A stretch of 64,000 nucleotides of DNA. Source: DATAGF01 sp963834875 (lineage in GTDB: Bacteria; Actinomycetota; Thermoleophilia; Miltoncostaeales; Miltoncostaeaceae). The notes beneath the pieces were generated by a model, which searched no databases, was not told where the DNA came from, and saw only the letters and a list, made by a program, of their open reading frames with translations. The stretch is from the NCBI GenBank assembly GCA_963834875.1, contig CAWIDG010000029.1, positions 53,868 to 117,867 of the forward strand. Direction: 5' to 3'. This document shows, piece after piece, positions 46,512 through 55,430 of the stretch. Within the stretch, counting starts at the first letter, position 1, and each line of letters opens with the position of its first letter. Both the position numbers and the translations under genes were made by a program.

Positions 46512-47272
46512 CGTCCCTCGGCGAGGCGGTGGGCGAGCAGCGAGGGGAGGCCGGCCTCCAGGATCGCGTTCTGGGCGCCGGCGACGTCGTAGGGGGTCCG
46601 GCGGAACTCGATGGCCCCGCCGTCGGGGTCGTAGAGCGCCCATGCCGCGCGGGCGTCGTCGTCGCGCGGCTGGCCGACCGAGCCGGGGTTCACGAGCCAG
46701 CGGCCCTCGTCGAGCGCGAGCCGGCCGCCGGCGGGGACCCCCACGCTCTCCAGCGTGCCGTCCGTCGTGAGGCACCACGCGAAGGGCACGTGCGTGTGGC
46801 CGATCAGGGTCAGCGGCGCGCGGCGGCCCTCGAGGGCGGCCCGCGCCTGGCCGGCCTCGGTGACGTACTCCCACACGGGGTCGCGCGGGCTGCCGTGGTA
46901 GATCGGCACGGACGGCGTCCGGGTCCTGCGGCTCGAGGCGCTCGAGGTTGGCCTTGCCGACCCGGCCGATGGCCGCGCGCGTCCAGGCGAGCGCCGTGCG
47001 TGCCCAGGGCGCGAACATGCCGAGCGGCACCCTGCCGTCCGCCCCGAGGTCGTGGTTGCCGCCGATGCACCGCTCGGCCTCCCCGATCGCCGTGCGCAGG
47101 CAGTGCGAGGGGTCTGCGCCGTAGCCGACCAGGTCGCCGAGGCACCACCAGCTGCCCGCGCCCGCCTCGCGCGCGGCGCGCAGGACGGCGTCGAGGGCCT
47201 GGCGGTTCCCGTGGATGTCGCTCAGGATGGCGACCGGCGGCGTGGCGGCCCCCCGGAGAGCGGATGGGTCAT
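46508..47272 (-). CDS. Calcineurin-like metallophosphoesterase (two frameshifts)
   Basis: About 254 residues of the YfcE/MPP superfamily: ILSDIHGNRQALDAVL, WCLGDLVGYGADP, GGNHDLG, and the His pair in LTLIGHTHVPFAW; NPGSVGQPRD is the usual substrate loop. Metal ligands are complete. An extra C near 46920 and a missing base near 47253 interrupt the frame and cancel in length. The ATG at 47272 is only 15 nt from the divergent peptidase start. Its stop overlaps the desulfurase-like gene. Confidence 0.87.
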
Positions 47273-47275
47273 CGC

Positions 47276-47281
47276 TACGAT
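47276..47281 (+). promoter_or_regulatory. Candidate leaderless -10 box TACGAT
   Basis: TACGAT, 6 nt, then the GTG at 47288 of the M48 peptidase gene. The whole gap to the divergent start codon is 15 nt, so the two promoters must overlap the coding regions. Confidence 0.5.
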
Positions 47282-47287
47282 AGTCCC

Positions 47288-48590
47288 GTGCGCCGACGGC
47301 GGCAGAGGGGGCTGGCACGGCTCCCGCGCGAGTCGTCGCGGCGCGCCGCCGGGCTGGCGGCCGTCGCCGCCGTCGGGGCGGGGGGGATCGTCGCGCTGCT
47401 GCGGTGGCGCCTGTGGAGCTCCGGCGTCCCCGACGTCGATCCGGCGCCGCTCGCGGACTGGTTCGATCCCGGCGACCTGTCCCGCAACCGCGACTACCGC
47501 CGCGGCGTCTGGACGATGGCCGTGATCGGCGCGCCGCTCGGCGCCGCGACGGCGGTCGGCGTCGCGCTGCTCGGTACGCGCTGGCGGCCGCCCCTGGTGC
47601 GGGCGGCCAGGGCACGGCCCTGGCGCGCCGGCGCGCTCTTCGGCGCGGGCCTGGCGCTCGTGACGACCGTCGTGTCGCTGCCCCTGTCGGGGGCGCGGTA
47701 CGCCTGGGGCCGCGACTACGGGATCGTCACCCAGGGCGTGCCCGGCTGGGCCCTCGACCTGGCAAAGGGCCTCGGGATCCAGATGCTGATCACGGCGGGG
47801 ATCGGGGCCGGCGTCGCCGTGGCGATCGCCCGCGCGCCGCGCTGGTGGTGGGCCATCGTCGCCGTGGGGTTCGCGACGCTCGTCTACGCGCTCACGGTGC
47901 TCTCGCCGCTCCTGCTCGAGCCGGTCTTCCAGAAGACCGAGCCGCTGCGCGACCGCGACCTGAGCGCCCAGGTGCTCGAGCTCGCCGAGCGGGCCGGGGT
48001 CGAGGCCGACGACGTGGTGGTCAACGACGCCAGCGCCCGGACCACCGCGGCCAACGCGTACGTGTCCGGGCTCGGCGGGAGCCGGCACATCGTGCTCTAC
48101 GACACCCTGCTGCGCGACTTCCCGCGCGACCAGGTGCGGATGGTGGTCGCCCACGAGCTCGCCCACGTCGAGCGCCGCCACGTGCTCAAGGCGGCGACCT
48201 GGGGGGCGGCCCTCGTCGTCCCCGCCGCGCTGCTCACCTTCGCGATCGTGGGGTGGCGCACCGGCTTCGGCGCGCCCGGGCCGCGGCTCGGAGGGGACGG
48301 GCCTGGTCGTGCGGCGGCTCGCCATCGCGGCGGCGTCGGCCGCGGTCATCGGGGCGCTGAGCGCCCCGCTGGTCACGTGGGTCAGCCGCGCCTACGAGCG
48401 CGAGGCCGAGTGGCGGGGCCTGGCGATCTCGCGCGACCCGGACGCCGCGATCGGGCTCCAGCAGGGCCTCGTACGGCGGAGCCTGGGCGTGCCCGACCCG
48501 CCGGAGGCGGTCCGGGTCTGGTTCGGCACCCACCCCACCGCGCTCGAGCGCATCGGGATGGCGCTGCGCGCCCGCGAGGGGGGCGGCTGA
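47288..48590 (+). CDS. M48-family membrane metallopeptidase (frameshift)
   Basis: About 433 residues, Ste24/CAAX-protease-like: several N-terminal helices, zinc site VVAHELAHVERRH, then more helices and the third ligand in SRAYEREAEWRGL, with PTALERI near the end. An extra C near 48305 (GGGCCTGGTC) breaks the frame between helices. GTG start 47288; an in-frame ATG at 47265 would overlap the divergent gene's start. Likely degrades membrane proteins. Confidence 0.9.
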
Positions 48591-48591
48591 G

Positions 48592-49068
48592 CTGGGGCGC
48601 CGGGCGCCGCGGCTGCAGATCGCCGCGGTCGGCCGCCTGAGGCCGCCGCACGACGCGCCCGGGAGGGTCTACCAGGAGCGCGTCCACCGGCTCGCCGGCC
48701 TCAGGGTCGACGAGGTCGCGGCCGAGCCGGTGCAGCGCGGCGAGGAGCGGGCGCGCGCCCGCGAGGCCGAGCGGCTGCGGGCCCGGCTGCTCCCGCGCGC
48801 GTACCGGGTGGCGCTCGACCCCGGCGGCGCGTCACCGGCCTCGAGCGAGGCGTTCGCCGCCTGGCTCGCCCGGAGGCTGGAGGAGCCGCGGCCGGTCGCG
48901 TTCCTGCTCGGCGGGGCGGTGGGCCTCGCGGGCGACCTCGTCGCCGAGAGCGAGGAGCGCCTGTCGCTCGGGCCGCTGACGATGCCGCACCAGCTCGCGC
49001 GGGTGGTCCTCGCCGAGCAGCTCTACCGGGCGCTGACGATCGCGGCGGGCCACCCGTACGCTCACTAA
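48592..49068 (+). CDS. rlmH: RlmH 23S rRNA pseudouridine1915 N3-methyltransferase, start unclear
   Basis: About 158 residues. SPOUT methyltransferase with the family signature intact: FLLGGAVGL and LSLGPLTMPHQLARVVLAEQLYRA, ending AAGHPYAH. It methylates pseudouridine 1915 at the ribosomal subunit interface. No ATG or GTG is seen at the expected N-terminus (CTG 48592, then LQIAAVGRL), so the start is uncertain or hit by an indel. Stops 11 nt before argS. Confidence 0.9.
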   Translation: MGRRAPRLQIAAVGRLRPPHDAPGRVYQERVHRLAGLRVDEVAAEPVQRGEERARAREAERLRARLLPRAYRVALDPGGASPASSEAFAAWLARRLEEPRPVAFLLGGAVGLAGDLVAESEERLSLGPLTMPHQLARVVLAEQLYRALTIAAGHPYAH

Positions 49069-49071
49069 GCT
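49066..49071 (+). promoter_or_regulatory. Candidate leaderless -10 box TAAGCT
   Basis: TAAGCT (which includes the rlmH stop TAA), 8 nt, then the GTG of argS at 49080. Confidence 0.45.
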
Positions 49072-49079
49072 CCGCGGCC

Positions 49080-50744
49080 GTGAGCGACCTCCTCGCGCCG
49101 ATCCGCGACGCCCTGGCCGGCGCGGCCGAGGCGGTCGCGGGAGCGGCGCCCCCGGCCGTCCCGCTCGCGCCGCCGGCCCAGGGCCACGCCGGCGACCTCG
49201 CGAGCCCGGTGGCCATGACGCTGGCCAAGGCGACGCGCCGGCCGCCGCGCGAGATCGCCGAGGGCGTGGCCGAGGCCCTCCAGGCGGACGCCGGCGCCGG
49301 CTGGTGGCTCGGGGGCGTCGAGGTCGCGGGTCCCGGCTTCCTCAACCTGACGCTCGCGCCGGAATGGTTCGCGCGCGGCGCGGCCGGCCTCGTCGCGACT
49401 GGCGACGGTTACGGCGCGGGGTCGGCCGCGGCAGCCGAGGACGTCCTCCTCGAGTTCGTCTCGGCCAACCCGACCGGCCCGCCCCACGTCGGCCACGCCC
49501 GCCAGGCGGCGTACGGCGACTCGCTCGGCCGGATCCTGGCGTTCGCCGGCCACCGGGTCACGCGCGAGTACTACGTGAACGACTTCGGCCGCCAGATGCG
49601 GCTGTTCGGGGCATCGGTCGCGGCGCGCTACGGCGAGCTGTCCGGGCGGGCGACCGCGGTGCCCGAGGACGGCTACGCGGGCGACTACGTCCTGCCGATC
49701 GCCGAGGCCGTGCGCGAGGAGGTCGGCGACCGCTACGCCGGCGAGGCGGGCGACCCCTCGCCCGAGGCCCTCGAGCTGTTCACCCGTCGCGGCGAGGAGC
49801 TGATGCTGGCGGCCATCGTCCGCGACCTCGACCGCTTCCGGGTCCGCTTCGACCGGTTCGTCTCCGAGCGGAGCCTCCACGAGGCCGGGCGCGTCGAGGA
49901 GGGAATCGCGGCGCTCGAGGCGGCCGGCGACGCCTACCGCGCCGAGGGCGCCGTCTGGTTCCGCGCCTCCCGCTACGGGGACGAGAAGGACCGCGTCCTG
50001 GTGCGCGGCGACGGCGAGACGACCTACCTCGCCGCCGACGTCGCCTACCACCTCGAGAAGGCCTCGCGCGGCCACGAGCGGCTCATCGACGTCCTCGGCG
50101 CCGACCACCACGGATACATCGACCGCCTGAGGGCGGTCCTCGCCGCGGGCGGACGCGACCCCGAGTCGCTCGAGGTCATGCTCGTGCAGCTGGTGAGCCT
50201 GGTGGAGCGCGGCGAGGCGCGGCGCATGAGCAAGCGCGCCGGCACCCTCGTCACGCTGGCCGACCTGCTCGACGACATCGGCGTCGACGCGGCGCGGTTC
50301 TTCCTCGTGCAGCGCAGCCACGAGACGCCGCTCGACGTCGACCTCGACGTCGCCCGCGAGCAGAGCCAGGAGAACCCGGTCTACTACGTGCAGTACGCCC
50401 ACGCGCGCGTCTGCAGCATCCTCGCCCAGGCGGGGGAGCGGCCGGCGCCTCCGGAGCCGCACCCCGCTCCCGCCGAGCTGGACCCGGCCGAGCGGGCCCT
50501 GGTGCTGCGACTCGCCGCCTGGCCGGCCGCGGTGGCCGAGGCCGAGCAGCGCCGCGCCCCCCACCGGGTCGCCGCCTACCTGATCGAGCTCGCGCGCGAC
50601 CTCCACGCCTTCTACCACCGCTGCCGCGTGGTGGGCGAGGCCCCCGAGGTCGAGGCGTTCCGGCTGGACGTCTGCCGGGCGACCGGAGCGACCGTCCGGC
50701 TGGGGCTCGGCCTGCTCGGCGTGGAGGCGCCCGAGCGCATGTAG
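49080..50744 (+). CDS. argS: Arginyl-tRNA synthetase
   Basis: A 554-residue class I synthetase. N-terminal Add-1 domain, HIGH-type motif in ANPTGPPHVGHAR, VNDFGRQMRLFG, AADVAYHLEK, the KMSKS-like MSKRAG loop, and the DALR anticodon-binding domain (PVYYVQYAHARVCSILAQAG). Intact. Needed to charge tRNA-Arg; heavy arginine use suits this GC-rich genome. Confidence 0.98.
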   Translation: MSDLLAPIRDALAGAAEAVAGAAPPAVPLAPPAQGHAGDLASPVAMTLAKATRRPPREIAEGVAEALQADAGAGWWLGGVEVAGPGFLNLTLAPEWFARGAAGLVATGDGYGAGSAAAAEDVLLEFVSANPTGPPHVGHARQAAYGDSLGRILAFAGHRVTREYYVNDFGRQMRLFGASVAARYGELSGRATAVPEDGYAGDYVLPIAEAVREEVGDRYAGEAGDPSPEALELFTRRGEELMLAAIVRDLDRFRVRFDRFVSERSLHEAGRVEEGIAALEAAGDAYRAEGAVWFRASRYGDEKDRVLVRGDGETTYLAADVAYHLEKASRGHERLIDVLGADHHGYIDRLRAVLAAGGRDPESLEVMLVQLVSLVERGEARRMSKRAGTLVTLADLLDDIGVDAARFFLVQRSHETPLDVDLDVAREQSQENPVYYVQYAHARVCSILAQAGERPAPPEPHPAPAELDPAERALVLRLAAWPAAVAEAEQRRAPHRVAAYLIELARDLHAFYHRCRVVGEAPEVEAFRLDVCRATGATVRLGLGLLGVEAPERM

Positions 50745-50777
50745 CCCCGCGCGGCCCTGGTACCCTGAGCGGCCCGC

Positions 50778-50850
50778 GCGGACGTAGCTCAGTTGGTAGA
50801 GCGTCGGCTTCCCAAGCCGAAGGTCGCGGGTTCGAGACCCGTCGTCCGCT
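50778..50850 (+). tRNA. tRNA-Gly (anticodon CCC)
   Basis: A 73-nt cloverleaf: acceptor GCGGACG pairs with CGTCCGC, D arm GCTCAGTTGGTAGAGC, anticodon stem TCGGC/GCCGA with loop TTCCCAA, T arm GCGGGTTCGAGACCCGT; discriminator T. CCA is not encoded. Reads GGG codons. Confidence 0.97.
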
Positions 50851-51050
50851 CTCTGGATTGGGCCGCCCCGCCGGCTGCGCGAGCCGGGCGAGCGCCCCAT
50901 CGGGATGCTCGATGAGCTCGGCCGCCGCGATGGCGCCCGCCCGCAGCGCCGCGGCCAGCGCCTCGGCGACGGCGGGCGCGACCTTCGCGATCGCCTCGAC
51001 GCGTCGCACGGCGGCGAGGGGATGGCCGACCACGACCACAGGAGGCTCAC

Positions 51051-51110
51051 ATGATGGGATCGCAAAGGGTCGCACGGCGCACCGCGAGGCGGGTCGGTCG
51101 CGGCCGGTGA
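51051..51110 (+). CDS. 19-residue arginine-rich peptide with strong ribosome-binding site
   Basis: The frame MMGSQRVARRTARRVGRGR is preceded by AGGAGG 5-6 nt before the ATG. A near copy occurs at 53496. It may be a real small basic peptide or the leftover N-terminus of a longer protein of the SHOCT or DUF-type kind that begins with such runs. No downstream continuation was found in this frame. Confidence 0.4.
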   Translation: MMGSQRVARRTARRVGRGR

Positions 51111-51146
51111 CGCGACACGCGGCGTCCGGTTCATCCCCTTGGGGCG

Positions 51147-51260
51147 ATGCGCAGCAACGACTCCGGTGATGCGGTGATCGAACATCGGCGAGGCGGCGGA
51201 GGACTCGACCGCCTCACCACCGCGCAGGAGCGCCTGCGGATCCTCATGGCGAGGCAGTAG
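51147..51260 (+). pseudogene. Remnant of an arylsulfatase C-terminus
   Basis: A 37-codon frame ending LTTAQERLRILMARQ, matching the last residues of actinobacterial arylsulfatases (LITPEERLRIAMARQ type). The rest of the gene is missing. A second, longer remnant with the same ending lies 360 bp downstream. Confidence 0.5.
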
Positions 51261-51326
51261 GTGGTCCAAACAGAGGGCCCGCCCGCGGGCCCGCCCAGCG
51301 GTGCGTCACAGCAGAAAGGAGCAGAT

Positions 51327-51506
51327 ATGTGGTGGGGAGTTGGAGGCGCCCTGGCAATCATCTGGGTGATCGTGTTCTTCATGTTCGCGTTCACCGCGCT
51401 GGCAAAGGGCCATTGGTTCATGTTCATCATCGGGTTCATCTTGCCCATCTTCTGGATCATCGGGGCGCTGATCGAGCCCACTGCGCGAGCAGAGGGCGCC
51501 CGCTAG
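51327..51506 (+). CDS. Small two-helix membrane protein
   Basis: A 59-residue protein from ATG 51327, with AAAGGAG 5 nt upstream. Two hydrophobic helices (VGGALAIIWVIVFFMFAFTA and WFMFIIGFILPIFWIIGALI) and a short charged end. Resembles the PLDc_N/“phospholipase D-nuclease N-terminal” type small membrane proteins. Lies between two arylsulfatase remnants. Confidence 0.7.
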   Translation: MWWGVGGALAIIWVIVFFMFAFTALAKGHWFMFIIGFILPIFWIIGALIEPTARAEGAR

Positions 51507-51612
51507 CCACACGGGGGCGGTCGGATGGGTCGAGTGCTCAGCAAGCGCTCCGGCGCTCGACCATCCGGCGGACCCGAATGGTCGGCTCGTCGCCCTCACC
51601 CTGCTCGGATGA

Positions 51613-51867
51613 GGGACGCTCTACCTCGACGGCGACAAGGTGGGCGAGGGGAAGGTTGCCGCGACGGCGGCGATGATCTTCTCCGCCGACGACACCTGCG
51701 ACGTCGGACGCGAGAACGGCGCGCTCGTCACAGACGACTACCCCGTGCCCAACACCTTCACGGGCGAGGTCAACTGGGTCGAGATCGACGTGGGCAAATC
51801 CGCTGAGGACGCCGACCACCGGATCGACCCGGACGAGCTCGTCCGGGTCGCGATGGCAGGGCAGTAG
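51613..51867 (+). pseudogene. Arylsulfatase C-terminal fragment
   Basis: About 84 codons matching the C-terminus of arylsulfatase A-like proteins: TLYLDGDKVGEGKVAATAAM, FSADDTCDVGRENGALVTDD, and a final HRIDPDELVRVAMAGQ. An in-frame TGA stands just before and no catalytic domain (CxPxR) is present, so it is a truncated remnant. An IS481 remnant follows 109 bp later. Confidence 0.75.
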
Positions 51868-51975
51868 CGGGCTAGGTGCACCGCCCACACAGGTTGTGAA
51901 CGGCTGAGGCAGGCATCCGGGCCTCCGGTGAGGCTGTGAATCGCGACGACTGACACCTCCTCGAGGGAGACCCGG

Positions 51976-52047
51976 ATGCAGCTGCACGCTAACGCGGCCC
52001 TCGGCTTGGCTGGCCGCCGGCGCCTGGTCGGCCTGATCGAGCAGGGC
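51976..52047 (+). mobile_element. N-terminal remnant of an IS481-type transposase
   Basis: After GAGGGAG, ATG 51976 begins MQLHANAALGLAGRRRLVGL, the start typical of IS481/IS3-like transposases (LHANA...RRRLV). Similarity ends after 24 codons, where the convergent membrane protein gene begins. TGTGAA motifs near 51895 and 51936 may be part of the element's end. Nearly all of the element is lost. Confidence 0.65.
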
Positions 52048-52094
52048 CGGGGGGATCGCCACCCCGCCGGCCCCCGCCTGAGCCCTCGGCCCGG

Positions 52095-53273
52095 TCAGGT
52101 CGGGGAGGCCGGGAACTCTCTCAAGGTCTCGCGCCGCAGGGCCCAGACGCCCAGGCCCACCAGGGCGGCCAGGACGACCAGGCCGACGATCTCGCGGGTC
52201 GCCCCGCTGGGGCCCCACAGCAGCACCAGGAGGAAGACGAGGGCGACGGCGCCGTAGGCGAGCCATGGGCGCTCGCGCAGCGTCGGGGCCAGCTTGCGCC
52301 GGATCCAGCGGGCCGGGCGGGTGGGGCCGGCAAGGAGCACCCCCAGCAGCAGGACGATCCCGTAGGCGACCAGCCCGATGCTGATGTCGCGCAGGAGGGC
52401 GGTGCCGATCGCCCAGACCTGGGTGCCCGCCTGCCGGCTGACATCGGTGGTGAGGGCCTCGACGAGGGCGTCGCCGAGCAGCCGCACCAGCACCAGGAGC
52501 ACGAGCCCGACGAGGATCAGGCCGACCGCGATGCCCCGCAGGGCCTCGCGGCGGAAGCCGGCCGCCAGGTAGACGGCGAGGATGAGCAGCACGAAGACCG
52601 CGATCAGGATGAAGATCGACAGGGGGTCGATGATCGACACGGCGTCCTGGGCGGCCGCCAGCTGGTCCGACTCGGCGATGACGATCTGCCCGGCGTCCTC
52701 CTCGAGCTGGACGCTCAGGCCGAGCTGGTCCGCGAGCCGCTGTACGAGCTCGCCGAGGTCGAGCACGACCTCTCCGCCGGTCGTCGTGATCGCCCCGCCC
52801 TCGTTGCCCTCCAGGACGGCGACCAGCTGGGTGTGGGCGAGCCGGTTCGCGTTCGCCCACAGCTCCTGCACGCGGGGGCGCTCGAGCAGGTTCTCGGCGG
52901 CGGGGACCGCGGCCTGGCGCACCAGGCCCGCGGCGGGGGCGGCGAGGCGGTCGAGCTCGGGCGGCAGCCGATCGGCGATCGCCTGCTCGACGTCCTGCTG
53001 GGCGAACAGGGAGTCCACCAACTCGGCCGCCACCAGGGCGCGCACCTCGTCGTCGGCGAGCAGCTCGCTGCTGGTCTCGACCCAGTTGTCGGTGTCGAGC
53101 GCCTGGCGCTGCACCCAGATGGTGAGCGAGGCGGCCAGGACGAGGACGAACGCGAGCGCGACCAGCCCCCAGACGAGGATGCGCCGCCGGCGCGTGGGCG
53201 GCCCGTCGGTCAGCCGGTGATGGAGTGACCGCGCCGAACCCTCCCGAGCCTTCCACCCATGACCTCCCGCCAA
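52095..53273 (-). CDS. Conserved membrane protein with large extracytoplasmic domain
   Basis: A 392-residue protein: one helix near residue 35 (ILVWGLVALAFVLVLAASLTIWV), an outside domain of ~180 residues (WVETSSELLADDEVRALVAAEL ...), then five helices in the second half (IDPLSIFILIAVFVLLILAVYL, IAVGLILVGLVLLVLVRL, LVAYGIVLLLGVLLAG). Typical actinobacterial hypothetical; function unknown. Intact. The outer domain is helix-rich with frequent Leu heptads. Confidence 0.8.
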   Translation of the reverse strand: MAGGHGWKAREGSARSLHHRLTDGPPTRRRRILVWGLVALAFVLVLAASLTIWVQRQALDTDNWVETSSELLADDEVRALVAAELVDSLFAQQDVEQAIADRLPPELDRLAAPAAGLVRQAAVPAAENLLERPRVQELWANANRLAHTQLVAVLEGNEGGAITTTGGEVVLDLGELVQRLADQLGLSVQLEEDAGQIVIAESDQLAAAQDAVSIIDPLSIFILIAVFVLLILAVYLAAGFRREALRGIAVGLILVGLVLLVLVRLLGDALVEALTTDVSRQAGTQVWAIGTALLRDISIGLVAYGIVLLLGVLLAGPTRPARWIRRKLAPTLRERPWLAYGAVALVFLLVLLWGPSGATREIVGLVVLAALVGLGVWALRRETLREFPASPT

Positions 53274-53745
53274 CGTCGACCGGGCGTCTGCTGGGAGCAG
53301 CCTACGAGCGCGCCATCGCGACGCGCATCATCCCTTCGGGACGAACCAGGTCGCCGCGTTGGACGGGTTGTCGCCGGCGTCGGCGTCGGGACCGCCGTGC
53401 CACGGGACCAGCGAGAAGGCGCCTTCGATGGGCTCGTCGAGCAGGTCAAGGATGCGCTGCCGCGCAAGTCTCACCGCTCATCCTCGTGGCCGAAGATGAT
53501 GGGATCGCGCAGGGTCGCACGGCGCACCTCTCGGCGAGTCGCCCGCCGCCGCTGAGGTCGAGGTGGCCTTGTCGTCGGCAAGGCCAGGGGTCCGCCGACC
53601 GGGGGGTGACGTCTCACCACCGGGAGTCCGCGCGCCCCCCGCCCGATGGCTCGATCATCCCGCCAGCGTCGCCGCAGGGGCCGGACCTTTCCCTCGCCGC
53701 GCGTGGTCGGCAGGGTGAGAAGACCCAGCGGAGAACGCTAGGCGT
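53274..53745. other. Gene-poor stretch with a second Arg-rich 19-codon frame
   Basis: No gene can be supported with confidence. At 53496-53555 the frame MMGSRRVARRTSRRVARRR closely copies the peptide at 51051, at DNA level too (ATGATGGGATCGC then AGGGTCGCACGGCGCAC), but without a ribosome-binding site. The rest shows no domain, RNA or repeat. Confidence 0.5.
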
Positions 53746-54216
53746 ATGCCCGAACGCCCCATGTCGGACCGCGCCCCCACCCCGGCGAGCCTCCAGGAGC
53801 GGCGGCGCGAGCGCTTGTTGGGCCTGACGCCGCGCGTAGCGCTGGGATGGATCGCCGCCGCGGCCATCGTGGTCGCGGCGCTCGGGGCGCTTCTCGCCTT
53901 CTGGCTCGACGAGGAGGCGTTCGACTCGTTCTGGGAGGCGCTCTGGTGGTCCGTCGTCACCGTGGGGACGGTCGGCTACGGCGACGTCGTGCCGACCAAC
54001 GGTCCGGGTCGCCTGATCGCATCGATCATGATCATCTTCGCGATGGCGTTCTTCCCCATCCTGACCGGCGCCGTGACCGCCATGCTGATCTTCCGGGGGC
54101 AGCGCGAGACGAGCAGGGACGAGGCGCGCGAGGCCGGAGAGCGCCAGGCCGAGGTGCTTGGCCACCTGCGCTCGATCGACGATCGCCTGACCCGCTTGGA
54201 GGATCGCTCGCGCTGA
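53746..54216 (+). CDS. Two-helix potassium channel
   Basis: A 156-residue ion channel of the Ion_trans_2 type: helix ALGWIAAAAIVVAALGALLAFW, pore loop with the selectivity filter in SVVTVGTVGYGDVVPTN, second helix LIASIMIIFAMAFFPILTGAVTAM, and a C-terminal coiled coil (GERQAEVLGHLRSIDDRLTRLE) for tetramer formation. An alternative ATG at 53761 would shorten it by five residues. It stands alone. Confidence 0.93.
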   Translation: MPERPMSDRAPTPASLQERRRERLLGLTPRVALGWIAAAAIVVAALGALLAFWLDEEAFDSFWEALWWSVVTVGTVGYGDVVPTNGPGRLIASIMIIFAMAFFPILTGAVTAMLIFRGQRETSRDEAREAGERQAEVLGHLRSIDDRLTRLEDRSR

Positions 54217-54533
54217 TCGTCGGCAGGCCCACCGCTGCGGGTTGAGTCCGAAGCCCGAGCGGCAGGTCCGCGCGATCACCCGGGTGAAGCGCGACCGTGA
54301 CGCGTGATCGAAAGGGCTCACCGTCTCGCGTCGAGGACCGTGGGAGTCGGCGCGTTCCGGCTCGCGGCCAGCCTCCAGCCGGAGTTCCAGGCGGTGGCTC
54401 TATGCCGACGACAGGCCGCCCGCATTCCCGACTCGATCCGGACCTAGGCTCGGCCCGAAGAGTGCGGCGGTCATCACACGAGGCGCCGGCCGCGGCGTGA
54501 ACGCGAGGTCCGGCGACCGGCTCGCCGGCCGCG
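54217..54533. other. Intergenic stretch, nothing recognised
   Basis: 317 bp between the channel and DUF6325 genes. No domain, RNA or clear repeat was seen; short frames are low-complexity. Confidence 0.5.
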
Positions 54534-54977
54534 ATGACACGGGGAGCCGTGGGCACCGACCCGAAGGACGAGATCAGCCCGATCGACGTGCTTCTGATCG
54601 GGTATCCGAAGGGCTCGCCCATGACCGGTGAGGCGGCGGGCATCCTGCTCGACCTGGTCGAGCGGAAAATCGTCCGCGTTCTCGACCTGCTGTTCGTCCT
54701 CAAGCACGAGGACGGCAGCCACTCGTGGTTCGCCGCCCGCGAGCTCGACGCGGATGCGGTGGGCGACTTCGTCAGCTTCGAGGGCGTGAGCTCGGGGTTG
54801 CTCGGCGAGGAGGATGCGGCGTCAGCGGCGGAGGCGATGGAGCCAGGCGAGGCCGCGGTCCTGCTGATGTTCGAGAACCGCTGGGCGGCGCCGTTTGTCG
54901 CAGCGGTGCGTCGGAACGGTGGGCAGCTCCTCGCCAGCCAGCGGATTCCAGCCGCCGAGCTGCTCGACGCGGCTTGA
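54534..54977 (+). CDS. DUF6325 family protein
   Basis: A 147-residue protein with the ISPIDVLLIGYPKGSPMTGE start and VRVLDLLFVLKHEDGS, then EAAVLLMFENRWAAPFVAAV, typical of DUF6325 (related to DUF1269) proteins. A GTG at 54546 preceded by GGGAG is an alternative start. It forms a pair with the SHOCT gene 15 nt downstream, an arrangement common in actinobacteria. Function unknown; membrane-stress or aggregation-related roles have been proposed for such pairs, unproven here. Confidence 0.85.
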   Translation: MTRGAVGTDPKDEISPIDVLLIGYPKGSPMTGEAAGILLDLVERKIVRVLDLLFVLKHEDGSHSWFAARELDADAVGDFVSFEGVSSGLLGEEDAASAAEAMEPGEAAVLLMFENRWAAPFVAAVRRNGGQLLASQRIPAAELLDAA

Positions 54978-54992
54978 GATAGGAGGAGATCG

Positions 54993-55277
54993 ATGCCAGG
55001 ACTCGTTCGCGCGATGGCCCGGACGGCTGTCGTGGCCGGCACCGCGACGGCGGCGAGCAACCGCGTGTCGCGCCGGCAATCCGAGCGGTGGGCGGAGCAG
55101 GACCAGCCGTACGAGGCGGAGCCGCCGCCTTCGCCGGCCGAGGCGCAGCCGGCTCAGCCTGCCGACCCGCAGGCCGCCGAGATCGACCAGCTGCAGCAGC
55201 TCGCCGCGCTGAAGGAGCAGGGGATCCTCACGGAGGAGGAGTTCGCAGCCAAGAAGCGGCAGATCCTCGGCATCTGA
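54993..55277 (+). CDS. SHOCT-domain protein
   Basis: A 94-residue protein: N-terminal basic/hydrophobic VRAMARTAVVAGTATAA, a Pro/Glu-rich linker, and a C-terminal SHOCT domain (LQQLAALKEQGILTEEEFAA followed by KKRQILGI). AGGAGGAG precedes the ATG. SHOCT domains are short oligomerisation or membrane-binding modules. Co-transcribed with DUF6325. Confidence 0.88.
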   Translation: MPGLVRAMARTAVVAGTATAASNRVSRRQSERWAEQDQPYEAEPPPSPAEAQPAQPADPQAAEIDQLQQLAALKEQGILTEEEFAAKKRQILGI

Positions 55278-55430
55278 GGCCCCGCCGGAGATCGAGCCGA
55301 GGGAGCCGCCTGTGGAGGACTGAGAGGGGCGGCGCCGGGGACGGTGGATCAACTCTGCCCGTGCGTCCTCCCCTGGGTCTGTCCGGCGCGGCGACTCCCG
55401 CAAGCTCGTCTCGATTACCTCCCCGGCCCC

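Noticed and set aside
50851..51050. Minus-strand hypothetical gene after the tRNA
   Set aside because: The frame runs on through the tRNA gene and argS as a shadow; the Ala-rich part has no recognisable family or start signal.
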